Shown here one piece after another: positions 16,698-26,500 of a stretch of DNA of 32,185 bases; within the stretch, counting starts at the first letter, position 1, and each line of letters starts with the position of its first letter. Location of the stretch: positions 1 to 32,185 of the forward strand of contig CACYLI010000012.1 of the NCBI GenBank assembly GCA_902775285.1, in the 5' to 3' direction. Below the pieces are notes generated by a model. That model ran no database searches, was not told where the DNA came from, and saw only the letters and a program-made list of their open reading frames with translations. The DNA is from an uncultured Erysipelotrichaceae bacterium (lineage in GTDB: Bacteria; Bacillota_I; Bacilli_A; RF39; UBA660). Both the position numbers and the translations under genes were made by a program.

Positions 16698-16712
16698 TTT
16701 CTAGTGTATAAT
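16684..16712 (+). promoter_or_regulatory. Promoter of the 378-aa surface protein gene
   Basis: TTGTTA (16684-16689), a 17-base spacer and TATAAT (16707-16712) precede GAGGAAGTG and ATG 16739. The -35 lies inside the last codons of the HIT gene. Confidence 0.75.
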
Positions 16713-16738
16713 ATTGCTATAAATGAGGAAGTGAAAAA

Positions 16739-17875
16739 ATGAATAAAAAAACAATAATAATTATGTGTGGTTCAGTAATTGGATTACTTATTTTATTACT
16801 AATAGTTATTTGGCTAATGAGTATTTTATCAAATAGATATTATAGTTATGAAGCAGTTGAAGAAAAAATAATTGAAGCAACTGATAAATATTACAAAAAT
16901 AATCCTAGTATGTTGCCAGTTGGTAATGCTAAATATAACTTACAATACTCAACTTTAGTTGAAAATGATTATATCAAACCTTTAAATGAACTTATAAAAG
17001 ATGGTGATAATTGTACTGCTGATATAATTGTTATTAATAATGATGGTGTTTACACTTATATTCCAAAATTATCTTGTGGAGAATCATATGAAAGTAAAGA
17101 ACTTTATAAACAAGTATTATTAAATAACGAAATTAAAACTACTGGTAGTGGCCTTTATCAAGGCAGTGATGGTTCTTATTACTTTAGAGGAAAAGTAAAT
17201 AATAATTATGTTGCTTTTGGTGAATATGAAGGTTCAAGAAATACTGAAGAAATATTATGGCAAATAATTAGTATAGAACCAGATAACACTATTAGAATGA
17301 AATCTTTAGTACATGCTGAAGAAAGAACTCCTTTTGATGATAGATTTAATGAAGCAACTCAAGATAGAGATGGATATAATGATTTTAAAAATAGTTTATT
17401 AAAAGATTATTTGATAGATTTAGATAAAAAGAATTTATTCTTAAGTGAAACTCAAAAAAGTAAATTAGTTAGTAAAAATATTTGTTCTGCTAAAAGAAGT
17501 GAAACAGATGATACTAAAGATGGTAGTACTGAATGTTCAGAAAAAACAGAAGAATCACTATTATTTAGTACAATGTATCCATATGAATTTATGAGAGCTA
17601 GTTTAGATGAAAATTGTAAAAATATTCTTGATAGATCTTGTTCAAACTTTAATTATTTATCTTCTACTAGTGGAAATAGTGAGTGGTCTGTAACAGCTGA
17701 TCCAGTAAATAATAAATATGTTTATGAATTTATTGGAGATACATATGATTTAGGAACTGCTAAATCAGAAAAATATGTATATCCTGTTGTTACACTAAAT
17801 GAATATGCATTTTATAAATCTGGAAGTGGAACTGAAAGTGATCCTTATAGATTATTTAAAAAGAGTACTAATTAG
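16739..17875 (+). CDS. Membrane-anchored extracellular protein, unknown (DUF6273-like C-terminus)
   Basis: The 378-residue product has one N-terminal membrane helix (about 5-29) and a helical segment SYEAVEEKIIEATDKYY that recalls the start of pilin-like exported proteins. A beta-rich outer part of about 300 residues follows. The middle carries NNYVAFGEYEG, then ILWQIISIEPDNTIRMKS, and the end carries YPVVTLN and SGTESDPYRLF. The latter features resemble the DUF6273-type and related surface domains found in many gut Bacillota. Six or more Cys in the outer part could form disulfides. It is a single-gene unit with a good promoter and a shared bidirectional terminator. Function unknown. Confidence 0.65.
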   Translation: MNKKTIIIMCGSVIGLLILLLIVIWLMSILSNRYYSYEAVEEKIIEATDKYYKNNPSMLPVGNAKYNLQYSTLVENDYIKPLNELIKDGDNCTADIIVINNDGVYTYIPKLSCGESYESKELYKQVLLNNEIKTTGSGLYQGSDGSYYFRGKVNNNYVAFGEYEGSRNTEEILWQIISIEPDNTIRMKSLVHAEERTPFDDRFNEATQDRDGYNDFKNSLLKDYLIDLDKKNLFLSETQKSKLVSKNICSAKRSETDDTKDGSTECSEKTEESLLFSTMYPYEFMRASLDENCKNILDRSCSNFNYLSSTSGNSEWSVTADPVNNKYVYEFIGDTYDLGTAKSEKYVYPVVTLNEYAFYKSGSGTESDPYRLFKKSTN

Positions 17876-17884
17876 TACTCTTTT
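17859..17884. terminator. Bidirectional terminator between convergent genes
   Basis: AAAAGAGTACT-N4-AGTACTCTTTT is a perfect 11-bp stem at the end of the 378-aa gene. T-rich sequence on both sides lets it serve the plus-strand gene and the convergent HerA gene. Confidence 0.8.
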
Positions 17885-17900
17885 AATTTGCATTATTTTT

Positions 17901-19655
17901 TTATTTAAACCATGAAGCTCCAATTTGTGCATTAGATGAATTTGGATAAGGATTAGGTGGATCAATTTTAGCAAAACATGGAATATTAAATGCTGTTCCA
18001 AAACATAGTGAATTTCCTGGCCCTAAAGATTTTAATTTTTCTATATCATTTTCAGATATACTATGAGTAATACTCTTAATTATAGTTAAATCATCTGGAT
18101 GGAACATTCTAAGAACTATATAATTTGAACATTGACTTAATGCAGTAGTAGAAAGTTCACTTGGTCTTTGTGTAATCATTCCTAAAATTACACCATATTT
18201 TCTTCCTTCTTTTGTAATTCTATCAAATATATTATATCCTAAAACATCAGTATCTCTATCATTTTGTACATATCTATGTGCTTCTTCTAAAAGAATTTGA
18301 ACATTAAAGTTTTCTTTCTTATCTAAAGTAAGTGCATAATCAAATAACATCTTAGAGAATAATTTTGTTAATAGTTTAGCAAATCTTTCATCAACATAAT
18401 TTAAATTAAAGTTTAAAAGTTGAACTTGTTTACCATCTTCACTAGTAAACAATCTTTTAATGTAATCTTCTTTACTTATATAATCTGGTACATCAAAATA
18501 TCTCATATTTTCACTATTTAATACAGATTCAAGTCTAACTTTTAATATATTATTTATATCATACACTTTATCACTTTTTAAAATACCTTCACTAATTAAA
18601 GCAAATTCAAATGCATTATATAAATCTTTTAAAGTATATTTTTTAGGTTTCATACTAGAATTTAATTCTAATTCTTCATCTATAAAATATTCAATAAATT
18701 CAGTTACTAATTGAATAGCATTCATTTTACCTGTTTGATCTAGATTAATACATTGTCTTAATGTTCTAGTATAACCTGGTTGAATTATTTCACTTTCTAA
18801 ATTTATATCTTTAGTATGGAAAGTAGAAAGAACTGCCATAATTTGATCTCTTAATCTTGCTGGTTCTTTACCACTTGTTAATATATCCATTACAGCTCTT
18901 GCTATTATATTATTTTTATAAGCAATAACTTTTTCCTCTTCTTCAGTGAATAAATATACATATCTTAAAGCTTTTTCAATAATTGGAATTTGAGCTGGAC
19001 TATCTACATTTAATAATAATGCTATATCATCAACATCTAAAAAGTATGGAGGAACCTTAATTATTTCACTTCTTGTAGAAGTAATATCTGTTGTTAAAGT
19101 TTTATATCTACATTGTGCAGATCTATTAATTGTTTCAAACGCATTATGATATTCACCATATACATCAAATAAAACAATTTTAGCATTTACTGGTATAAAA
19201 TTTCTTCTGTAAAAGAGATTTTGAAATAATCTAGATACAGTACAACTTTTACCACTACCACTATTACCAATAATAGCAAAGTGATTTGAGAAAAAGTTAT
19301 TAATATTAGCTGATACATTAAATCCATCGTATATTAAACTTTTACCAACATATAAGTCTTCTTTAGAATCTATTGACTGATTACCTAGTAAAAGTACAAC
19401 TTCATCTTTATTTACTACTCTTATTTTAGCTTGACTAGATGGTTTATGTGTTATTCCATTAACAAATTGTCCATTTTCAAATTCACCAACTAATACACAT
19501 TCTATTTCTTCTTTAGTAATTTTTGTTATTTCTCCTACTATTTTATGCTTATCTTCAAATATAACATGAACACCTAAAAAAGAAGATTCTACTCTTTTTA
19601 ATAGATTTTCTACAATTACTGTATATTCAAAGACTGATATAACATTTCCAAACAT
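17901..19655 (-). CDS. HerA-like ATPase (DUF87 family)
   Basis: HerA ATPases are hexameric DNA translocases of the FtsK-HerA superfamily. The protein has an N-terminal beta-barrel (HAS-like, about residues 1-95), then the Walker A GNSGSGKSC near residue 130-138, Walker B VQILLEEAHRY near 455, and the sensor segment MITQRPSELSTTALSQCSN with a conserved Gln-Arg. The start is moved two codons in to ATG 19655, which has AGGGTG at good spacing; the upstream ATG 19661 is almost on top of the SD. The usual partner nuclease NurA is not adjacent, nor is any Sir2 or DUF4297 defence partner, so the role (repair, conjugation-like or defence) is open. It has an extended -10 promoter and is separate from valS. 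Confidence 0.85.
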   Translation of the reverse strand: MFGNVISVFEYTVIVENLLKRVESSFLGVHVIFEDKHKIVGEITKITKEEIECVLVGEFENGQFVNGITHKPSSQAKIRVVNKDEVVLLLGNQSIDSKEDLYVGKSLIYDGFNVSANINNFFSNHFAIIGNSGSGKSCTVSRLFQNLFYRRNFIPVNAKIVLFDVYGEYHNAFETINRSAQCRYKTLTTDITSTRSEIIKVPPYFLDVDDIALLLNVDSPAQIPIIEKALRYVYLFTEEEEKVIAYKNNIIARAVMDILTSGKEPARLRDQIMAVLSTFHTKDINLESEIIQPGYTRTLRQCINLDQTGKMNAIQLVTEFIEYFIDEELELNSSMKPKKYTLKDLYNAFEFALISEGILKSDKVYDINNILKVRLESVLNSENMRYFDVPDYISKEDYIKRLFTSEDGKQVQLLNFNLNYVDERFAKLLTKLFSKMLFDYALTLDKKENFNVQILLEEAHRYVQNDRDTDVLGYNIFDRITKEGRKYGVILGMITQRPSELSTTALSQCSNYIVLRMFHPDDLTIIKSITHSISENDIEKLKSLGPGNSLCFGTAFNIPCFAKIDPPNPYPNSSNAQIGASWFK

Positions 19656-19682
19656 ATTCATTCACCCTTTTATTCTATTAAA

Positions 19683-19691
19683 ATTATATCA
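19683..19691 (-). promoter_or_regulatory. Extended -10 promoter of the HerA gene
   Basis: TGATATAAT on the minus strand lies 28 bases before ATG 19655, downstream of the valS stop, so the HerA-like gene can be transcribed independently of the T-box operon. Confidence 0.6.
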
Positions 19692-19711
19692 TAATAATAA
19701 ATTATTTCAAT

Positions 19712-19731
19712 AAAAAAGATTAGTCTTTTTT
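19712..19731 (-). terminator. Weak terminator of valS
   Basis: AAAAAAGA-N4-TCTTTTTT forms an AT-rich stem that begins at the valS stop codon and continues into T-rich sequence. It has few GC pairs and may be leaky. Confidence 0.5.
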
Positions 19732-22251
19732 TAATTCTTCTAATCTTTTTATTTCTTTTTCTAAATCTTCTCTTTCTTTATTAACAATTGCTTCTGGAGC
19801 TTTTTTTACATAATTCTCATTTGAAAGTAATTTTTTTCTTCTTTCTATTGAGGCAGTTAGCACTTTTATTTGAGTTTCTTTTGCTATTCTATCAGCTTCA
19901 GTTTCAATTCTTTCAAAGAAAATTTGAGCTTTTACTTTTTTAGAAAATACATTATATGCTCTTATATTTAAAGGTTTAGTTATTAAGTTTTCTTTTAATT
20001 TAAGCATTTTTATGATTAAATCATTATCATAGTTTTCATCAAATAATACTTTCATATCTTTATTAATATTATTTTCTGCTTTTATATTTCTAAATTTTTT
20101 AATAAATTCTACTTCATCATCAACAATATTTTCTTCTAATTCAAATACATATTTTTTATTATATTTTGGATATTCAGAAATCATTATTGATTCACTATCT
20201 TTAATTGGTAACATTTGATATATTTCTTCTGTTACAAAAGGCATATATGGATGTAACATTTTTAATATACCTGAAAGTATTACACATAGAGTTGATTTAG
20301 TGGTTTTACTATCTAAATTAAATTTTGCCATTTCAATATAATAATCACAGAATATATTCCATGTAAAATCATATATTTCACTACCTGCAAGATTTAATTC
20401 ATATTTATCCATATGTTTTGTTACTGATTTTACTAATTTATTATATTTAGATAGAATCCATTTATCTTCATTTTTTAAATCATTTAAATCTATTTCTTTT
20501 AAATCTTCTATATTCATTAATACAAATCTTGATGCATTCCACAACTTATTAACAAAATTCCATGTAGATGTTAATTTAACTTCATCAAATCTTAAATCAA
20601 GTCCCATAGAACCATCTGTTGTTAAATAATATCTAAGTGAATCTGCTCCATATTTGTCTACCATTTCAAATGGATCTACTCCATTACCTAAAGATTTAGA
20701 CATTTTTCTTCCTTGTTTATCACGAATCAAACCATGAATTACACAATCTTTAAATGGTCTTGCACCAAGAGTAAACTCTGTTTGAAATGCCATTCTAGCT
20801 ACCCAGAAGAATATAATATCATATCCTGTTACTAAACAATCTGTAGGAAAATATCTCTTAAAATCATCTGTTTTTTCTGGCCAACCAAGTGTACTAAATG
20901 CCCATAACGCACTACTAAACCAAGTGTCTAAAACATCTTCATCTTGTACCCATCCTTCTTCTTTTGGTGCTTCCATTCCAACATATACTTTATCATCTTT
21001 ATACCATGCTGGAATTCTATGACCCCACCATAATTGACGAGAAATACACCAATCATGAGAAATATTCATCCAGTGTCTTAATACTTTTTCAAATCTTTTT
21101 GGAACAAAATTAATTTTCTTTTCTTTATCATCTTGGAAATCTAAAACTGTTTTAGAAAGAGGATCCATTTTTACAAACCATTGTTCTTTTATCATTGGTT
21201 CTACCATAACACCAGTACGTTCTGAATGTCCTACTTCATGCTCTAAAGGTTCTATTTCAAGTAATAATCCAAGCTTATCTAAATCTTCTACTACTTTTTT
21301 TCTACACTCTTCTCTAGTCATTCCTTCATATCCAATAGCATTTTCATTCATGGTAGCATCATCATTCATAATAACTATACGTTCTAGATTATGTCTTTCT
21401 CCTACTTCAAAGTCATTAGGATCATGAGCTGGTGTTATTTTAACTACACCAGTACCTTTAGTCATATCAGCATGTTCATCTGTTATAACAGGAATTGGTT
21501 TATTTACAAGTGGTAAAATTACATTTTTACCAACAAATTTTTTATATCTTTTATCTTCTTCATTTACTGCTACTGCTGTATCACCAAAAAGAGTTTCTGG
21601 TCTTGTAGTAGCTACATCTAAGTATTCTTCACTATCTTCTAATTTATACTTAATATGATAAAATGCACTCTTTTCTGTTTTATAAATAACCTCTTCATTT
21701 GAAAGAGCTGTTTGAGCTGCTGGATCCCAGTTAATTATCTTTTCACCTCTATAGATTAAACCCTTATTATAATAATCTACAAATATTTTTCTTACTGCTT
21801 TATTTAAATCTTCATCTAATGTAAATCTTTCTCTTGTATAATCAACTGATAATCCAAGTCCTGCCCATTGATTTCTGATACTATCACTATATTCATGTGT
21901 CCAATCCCAACAAGCTTTTAAGAAATTTTCACGACCATATTCGTATTTATCAATACCTTCATCTTTTAATTTTTTTACAACTTTTGCTTCAGTTGATATT
22001 GCAGCATGATCCATACCAGGAAGCCATAATGTATCAAATCCTTGCATTCTTTTATATCTAATAATTACATCTTGAATAGCTGTATCATATGCATGACCAA
22101 TGTGTAATTTACCTGTTACATTTGGTGGTGGAATTACAATACAAAAAGGTGGCTTATTACTTTTATTATCACATTTAAAATATCCCTTTTCTTTCCAAAT
22201 ATTATATTTATCTTTTTCTGTTTTTATATGATCATATTTACTTTCTAACAT
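19720..22251 (-). CDS. valS: Valyl-tRNA synthetase
   Basis: ValRS charges tRNA-Val and edits misactivated threonine. The 843-residue class I enzyme shows PPPNVTGKLHIGHAYD (HIGH motif near residue 48) and KMSKSLGNG (KMSKS near 516). The inserted editing domain carries TTRPETLFGDTAV and its GTGVVKITPAHDPND segment. The anticodon-binding domain and a C-terminal coiled coil (last 60 residues or so) complete it. The start overlaps the end of the upstream HD gene by 14 bases, with GGAAGG before the ATG, so the two are translationally linked. A T-box leader upstream of the pair senses uncharged tRNA, most likely tRNA-Val. Confidence 0.98.
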   Translation of the reverse strand: MLESKYDHIKTEKDKYNIWKEKGYFKCDNKSNKPPFCIVIPPPNVTGKLHIGHAYDTAIQDVIIRYKRMQGFDTLWLPGMDHAAISTEAKVVKKLKDEGIDKYEYGRENFLKACWDWTHEYSDSIRNQWAGLGLSVDYTRERFTLDEDLNKAVRKIFVDYYNKGLIYRGEKIINWDPAAQTALSNEEVIYKTEKSAFYHIKYKLEDSEEYLDVATTRPETLFGDTAVAVNEEDKRYKKFVGKNVILPLVNKPIPVITDEHADMTKGTGVVKITPAHDPNDFEVGERHNLERIVIMNDDATMNENAIGYEGMTREECRKKVVEDLDKLGLLLEIEPLEHEVGHSERTGVMVEPMIKEQWFVKMDPLSKTVLDFQDDKEKKINFVPKRFEKVLRHWMNISHDWCISRQLWWGHRIPAWYKDDKVYVGMEAPKEEGWVQDEDVLDTWFSSALWAFSTLGWPEKTDDFKRYFPTDCLVTGYDIIFFWVARMAFQTEFTLGARPFKDCVIHGLIRDKQGRKMSKSLGNGVDPFEMVDKYGADSLRYYLTTDGSMGLDLRFDEVKLTSTWNFVNKLWNASRFVLMNIEDLKEIDLNDLKNEDKWILSKYNKLVKSVTKHMDKYELNLAGSEIYDFTWNIFCDYYIEMAKFNLDSKTTKSTLCVILSGILKMLHPYMPFVTEEIYQMLPIKDSESIMISEYPKYNKKYVFELEENIVDDEVEFIKKFRNIKAENNINKDMKVLFDENYDNDLIIKMLKLKENLITKPLNIRAYNVFSKKVKAQIFFERIETEADRIAKETQIKVLTASIERRKKLLSNENYVKKAPEAIVNKEREDLEKEIKRLEELKKD

Positions 22252-22984
22252 TTTTATTACCTTCCTTTAAAAATTTAATTACTTCATCTACATAAGGCTT
22301 AAATATCTTTTTATTTTTTAAATTATTATATATTTTTTCTATATATTTTTCTTTTAAAACTCTTTTTTTACTATACTCATAATTCAAATCAAAGACGAGT
22401 CCAATAAACATAAGTATTCTATCATTTTTAGTTTTAACTTCACTTTTTGGTATTTGTTCATGATTTTTAAATACATCCATTAATTCTTCATTAATACTAC
22501 TTTCATCATCACATATTTCTAATAATCTATTAGTAGAAAATGAATATAAAATATCAATTTTATCAGCATCTCTGATTATCTTAGAATGCATTAATTCTCT
22601 TTTATCAGTAATAGACTCATCAATTTTATATTTATTATGATTAAAAATAGCTTTTTTAACTACTTCATAATCTTCTTCATTTACAATATAGTTTTTTATT
22701 TGATTTTCTTTAAATAATATGTTCACGCCTTCTAAACCATGGTCAAATGATTTACTATCTTCAAATGTTTTAAACTCTGTCCATTGTTTAAATCTAGCTA
22801 TATCATGTAAAAGAGCAATTATAGATGCTAGATCTCTTTCTACAGTATCTAAATTTAAACTTCTACAGATTTCTTCTGCTTGGTGTACAACTCTATATGA
22901 ATGATTATATTTATATTTAATCATATCTTCATTCATATCATATTTCATTGCATAATCATCAAATGCATCAAAATTTTCATTCAT
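22238..22984 (-). CDS. HD-domain phosphohydrolase, T-box operon
   Basis: The 248-residue protein has a full HD metal site: His in YNHSYRV, His-Asp in ALLHDIARF, a further His in FDHGLEG and Asp in IRDADKID. HD proteins of this size hydrolyse nucleotides or other phosphate esters; the substrate is unknown. The start is ATG 22984 with GGAGG just before it. An in-frame TTG ten codons upstream (23014) lies inside the T-box terminator stem and is not a start. Its end overlaps valS by 14 bases. Co-transcription with valS under amino-acid control suggests a role in starvation or translation quality, but this is inference only. Confidence 0.88.
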   Translation of the reverse strand: MNENFDAFDDYAMKYDMNEDMIKYKYNHSYRVVHQAEEICRSLNLDTVERDLASIIALLHDIARFKQWTEFKTFEDSKSFDHGLEGVNILFKENQIKNYIVNEEDYEVVKKAIFNHNKYKIDESITDKRELMHSKIIRDADKIDILYSFSTNRLLEICDDESSINEELMDVFKNHEQIPKSEVKTKNDRILMFIGLVFDLNYEYSKKRVLKEKYIEKIYNNLKNKKIFKPYVDEVIKFLKEGNKNVRK

Positions 22985-22999
22985 ATTTTCCTCCAAAAT

Positions 23000-23037
23000 A
23001 AAAAGATGGCACAAGGAGTCATAAAGACGGTACCATC
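23000..23037 (-). terminator. T-box attenuator hairpin
   Basis: The 8-bp stem GATGGTAC / GTGCCATC closes a loop of about 17 bases and is followed by TTTTT. It sequesters the T-box bases when no uncharged tRNA is bound. Confidence 0.88.
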
Positions 23038-23209
23038 CTATTTTTATCTTAATTTATTTAACGCATAATCACGTAATATCTTACTACTATTTCTGATATT
23101 AAACTCACAAGCTACATTCATTTATTTTATTTAAGAAAGGCTTTCACCCGATGACCTTTCATCTCTAATAAACAATAATAAACTACTCCTCTTGGTCTTC
23201 GTTTTTGCA
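23000..23209 (-). promoter_or_regulatory. T-box riboswitch leader (probably tRNA-Val)
   Basis: The leader of about 210 nt has the T-box order. A stem I region carries AGGAGTAG and the distal GGTCATCGGGTGAAAGCC part, then a GAATGTAGC segment with candidate specifier GTA (23113-23115, valine). A linker follows, then the T-box motif AGGATGGTACCGTC (about 23026-23039) that pairs with the tRNA end. The TGGT there matches an A discriminator, as in tRNA-Val. Part of the motif, GATGGTAC (23030-23037), can instead pair with GTGCCATC (23005-23012) followed by TTTTT, the intrinsic terminator. The genes controlled are the HD gene and valS, in agreement with the specifier. Confidence 0.93.
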
Positions 23210-23215
23210 ATATAA

Positions 23216-23244
23216 AGTATACAATATTAATATTATTTTGTCAA
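23216..23244 (-). promoter_or_regulatory. Promoter of the T-box operon
   Basis: A perfect TTGACA (23239-23244), a 17-base spacer and TATACT (23216-23221) place the start of transcription near 23209, just upstream of stem I. Confidence 0.88.
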
Positions 23245-23246
23245 TT

Positions 23247-23267
23247 AAAAAGGACAAAAGTCCTTTT
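23247..23267 (-). terminator. Terminator after esaB
   Basis: AAAAGGAC-N4-GTCCTTTT (23248-23267) overlaps the esaB stop codon and is followed by TTTAATT. The short T tract makes it moderate. It separates the T7SS genes from the T-box operon. Confidence 0.65.
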
Positions 23268-23517
23268 ATAATAAAATTAATCTAGTTCCCATTTTAATAT
23301 CAGTATTCTTAATTATTAAATTTAAATCATATAACTTTCCAGTAGTTTTATTATAAATATTTGGCTTTTTTTCTTTATAATAGTTCTCTTTTAGTTCTGG
23401 AATAGTTTTTATTAAAATTGATATTAAATCATGAATTCTTCTATCAGATGGAACAAACAATTCATATTTTTTATCTAATATTGGTGCTTCTATTATAACA
23501 TATACTCTAAAATCCAT
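23266..23517 (-). CDS. esaB: EsaB/YukD-like ubiquitin-fold T7SS component
   Basis: EsaB/YukD is a small cytosolic protein with a ubiquitin-like fold that supports type VII secretion in Bacillota. The 83-residue product shows the expected pattern: a first strand FRVYVIIEAP, a second strand KKYELFVPSDRRI, a helix with IHDLISILIK, and the end DIKMGTRLILL, similar to the closing Gly-x-x-L-x-L strand of YukD. ATG 23517 is chosen because AGGTGAT lies 5 bases before it; the in-frame GTG three codons up sits on the SD. It starts 9 bases after the essC stop. The family call rests on size, fold pattern and position next to essC. Confidence 0.8.
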   Translation of the reverse strand: MDFRVYVIIEAPILDKKYELFVPSDRRIHDLISILIKTIPELKENYYKEKKPNIYNKTTGKLYDLNLIIKNTDIKMGTRLILL

Positions 23518-23526
23518 AATTATCAC

Positions 23527-26500
23527 CTATTCCTCTGAATAAAAATCTAGTAGTTTAACCAATGTTGCATTTCCTTTATCTACATTATATCCAAAATCAC
23601 TTGGTATTTGACTTCTTGTTTCTTTAGTATAAGTAGAACATTTAATTGTATATTGATCTGTAATACCAGAACCTAACCATATAGCATTAATTGCTTGAAC
23701 ACAATTTCTATAGAAATCTTCATATTCATATGTTTTTAATTTAGATATTGAATCAGCAATTACTACTCTTACATCTTTTTTATTCTTTAAATTACTTAAT
23801 AAAGTTTTTAATTTTCTTTGTGCTTCAGTATCAAAAGATGTTAAGAAGGATTCAAATCCAAAAATCAAGAATATATATGATTTATTATTATCAGAAGAAG
23901 AAACTTCTTCTAATTTATTAAGTACTCTATCAAAATCATTACTATAATAATTCTTAAAGTTTCCTGAATCTTTTACAGATTCATTTGCATCTACCAAATG
24001 CAATTCAACATTATATATATTTTCAAAAACTTTACCTAAAGAAGGAATGAATTTTTCTAACATTGAAGTATCTTGAGCTGATATTAATGAAATTGGAACT
24101 TTAGCAAAATCAAATGTTGATATTTCTAAAGTATCTTTTCTAATACCAATAGGTACATGTTTTAAATCAGTTAGATTATTTGATACATCTATTAATCTAA
24201 CATGATTTGGTAATACAGCTATCTTCTTAGCTTTTGTAGCAACTTTTTCATTTAATTGAGCACAAATATTTTTAATAAATGTATTAATTTCATCCCACTT
24301 ATATGGATATGCTGTTTGAAATTCATATAAATTACCATCTATTCTTACAAGCCCTCTTCCTTCAATCTCAGATGGAACCATTCCATGAGTTGAACCAAGA
24401 ATACTCATATAATCATTTGGATCATTAAATTGTAAACAGAATTGTTTATTAAAGTTTTGTGATGTTTTTCCTCTAATAGCATTTACTCCACTAGCAGTTA
24501 TAACAAATGATATACCATACTTCTCACCTTCACGAGATAAAGATGAGATAACATCAATATAATCTTCATAGTTTTCATTAAATATTTCATAATTATTTAA
24601 TACTACAATTATCATAGGTAATGTCATACCACTATTCTTTATAAATAAATTATAACTACCATTATAATCAGAAAACATTTTCTTACGTTTATCTAATTCT
24701 TTAGTAATAGTATTAAATAAATTGTTTAATTTCTCACTTTCATTTATAAAGATTACATCTCCAACTTGAGGAGCATTTTTAAATGTTCCAAACATTTCAC
24801 TACCAAAATCAATAATATAAATGTTTATTTCTTCTGAAGTATGATTAATTATTAAACTATATATAATGGTTGAAAGCATTATTTCTTTTCCACTAACTCC
24901 ATATATTAAAGTATTACCACCTTCATTAAAATCAAGTAATAAAATGTCTTGTTTTTGATTACTTGGATCATCATATTCACCAATAACAGCTTTGATATCC
25001 CAAGGTCTAGTCATAAATGCATATTTTCTAATTAAAGTAGTTGTAAATATTTCTGCTGGAATCTTATCAAGCCATAGCTTTTTTGCAAGAAGATTTTTAC
25101 TTTTTGCTGTTTCATAAATAGATTTTAATACGTTTGGTAACTCTTCTCCTTGAGAAATAGTTTCTTCTCTTTTTACAGTTTCTACATTTTTAATAGTATC
25201 ACCTATATTATTAATAAATGATACATCTCTATTTACAATTTTGCTTATTTTATCTTTTGGAATATATTTTGTTCCAGCATATGCTGCTTGTCCAATTGCA
25301 AAATAATCATTATAACCTACTTGTAAATAAAATCTTCCAGCTTTCTTTAATGTAACAGCATCAGGACGTTTAATAACATCCATACTATCTGCTCTTTCTT
25401 GTACTTTTAAACATACTTTAAATTTAGAGTTTGACCAAATCTGATCATCAACTATTCCACTTGGCTTTTGAGTTGCTAATATCAAGTGAACACCTAAAGA
25501 ACGTCCAATACGTGCTGTACTAATTAATTCTTGCATAAATTCTGATTGTTGACTTTTTAATTCAGCAAACTCGTCTGAAATAATAAATAAATGTGATATA
25601 GGTTCTTTAATTAAACCAGAACGATATAATTGTTGATATTTATAAATATCTAAAGTACTTTCATTTAGTTTTAATTTAACATTATTAAATAATTCTTGTC
25701 TTCTTTTAAGTTCACTTTGAATTGAAGACAAACTTCTTTTTATTTCAGCTGTATCTAAGTTTGTAATAGTACCTGCTAAATGAGGAAGTCTAATTCCAGT
25801 TAGTTTGTTTTCAAAAGCACCTGTAAGTCCTCCACCTTTATAGTCTATTAAAACAAATGATACTTCTTCTGGACTAAAGTTTATACACATTGAAAGAATA
25901 TAAGTAATTATAAATTCTGATTTACCTGAACCAGTCATACCTGCAATTAATCCATGTGGTCCATGAAATTTCTCATGTAAGTCTAAAGTAAACAATTCTC
26001 CATCAGGTTTTATTCCAATTGGAACATTTAAACTATTAACAGGATCATTTTTTTGCCATCTATCAAGTATATTTAATTGTTCTACTTTACCCACCTTATA
26101 CATTTCTAAAAATCCAAAAGATGATTTTAATTCATCAAACATTTGATTTGATTTAATAGGTATATTTGATAGTTTTTCACATACTACACCTAGATTTATA
26201 TCTCCTAAATCATCCATTTTAAATTTTTGTTGATTATCTTTATTTAAATCATTTTTAATAATTGCAGAATTATCTCCATCAGCAGTTAAGAAATCATTAC
26301 ATTCATTTGGTAAATTAGCAATACCATCATTTAGTATTATTAATCCAAATCCTAAATTAGTTTGTTCTTTTAAAATTTTATCAATTATTTCAATATTTTT
26401 ATTCTTTTTAATATTGTCTACTATTATTAAATAATATGGTCTTACATTTAAATAATTTATATTATTCTCTATTTGTTTACCATCTTCATCAGAATATTTT

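Noticed and set aside
17901-22251. HerA-like gene and valS as one operon
   Set aside because: A terminator-like stem at the valS stop and an extended -10 box before the HerA start argue for separate units, although the stem is weak.
22719-22904. Plus-strand open frame of 61 codons
   Set aside because: Antisense to the HD-domain gene, no SD.
22985-23014. N-terminal extension of the HD protein by ten codons from TTG
   Set aside because: It would start inside the T-box terminator stem; the downstream ATG has GGAGG at correct spacing.
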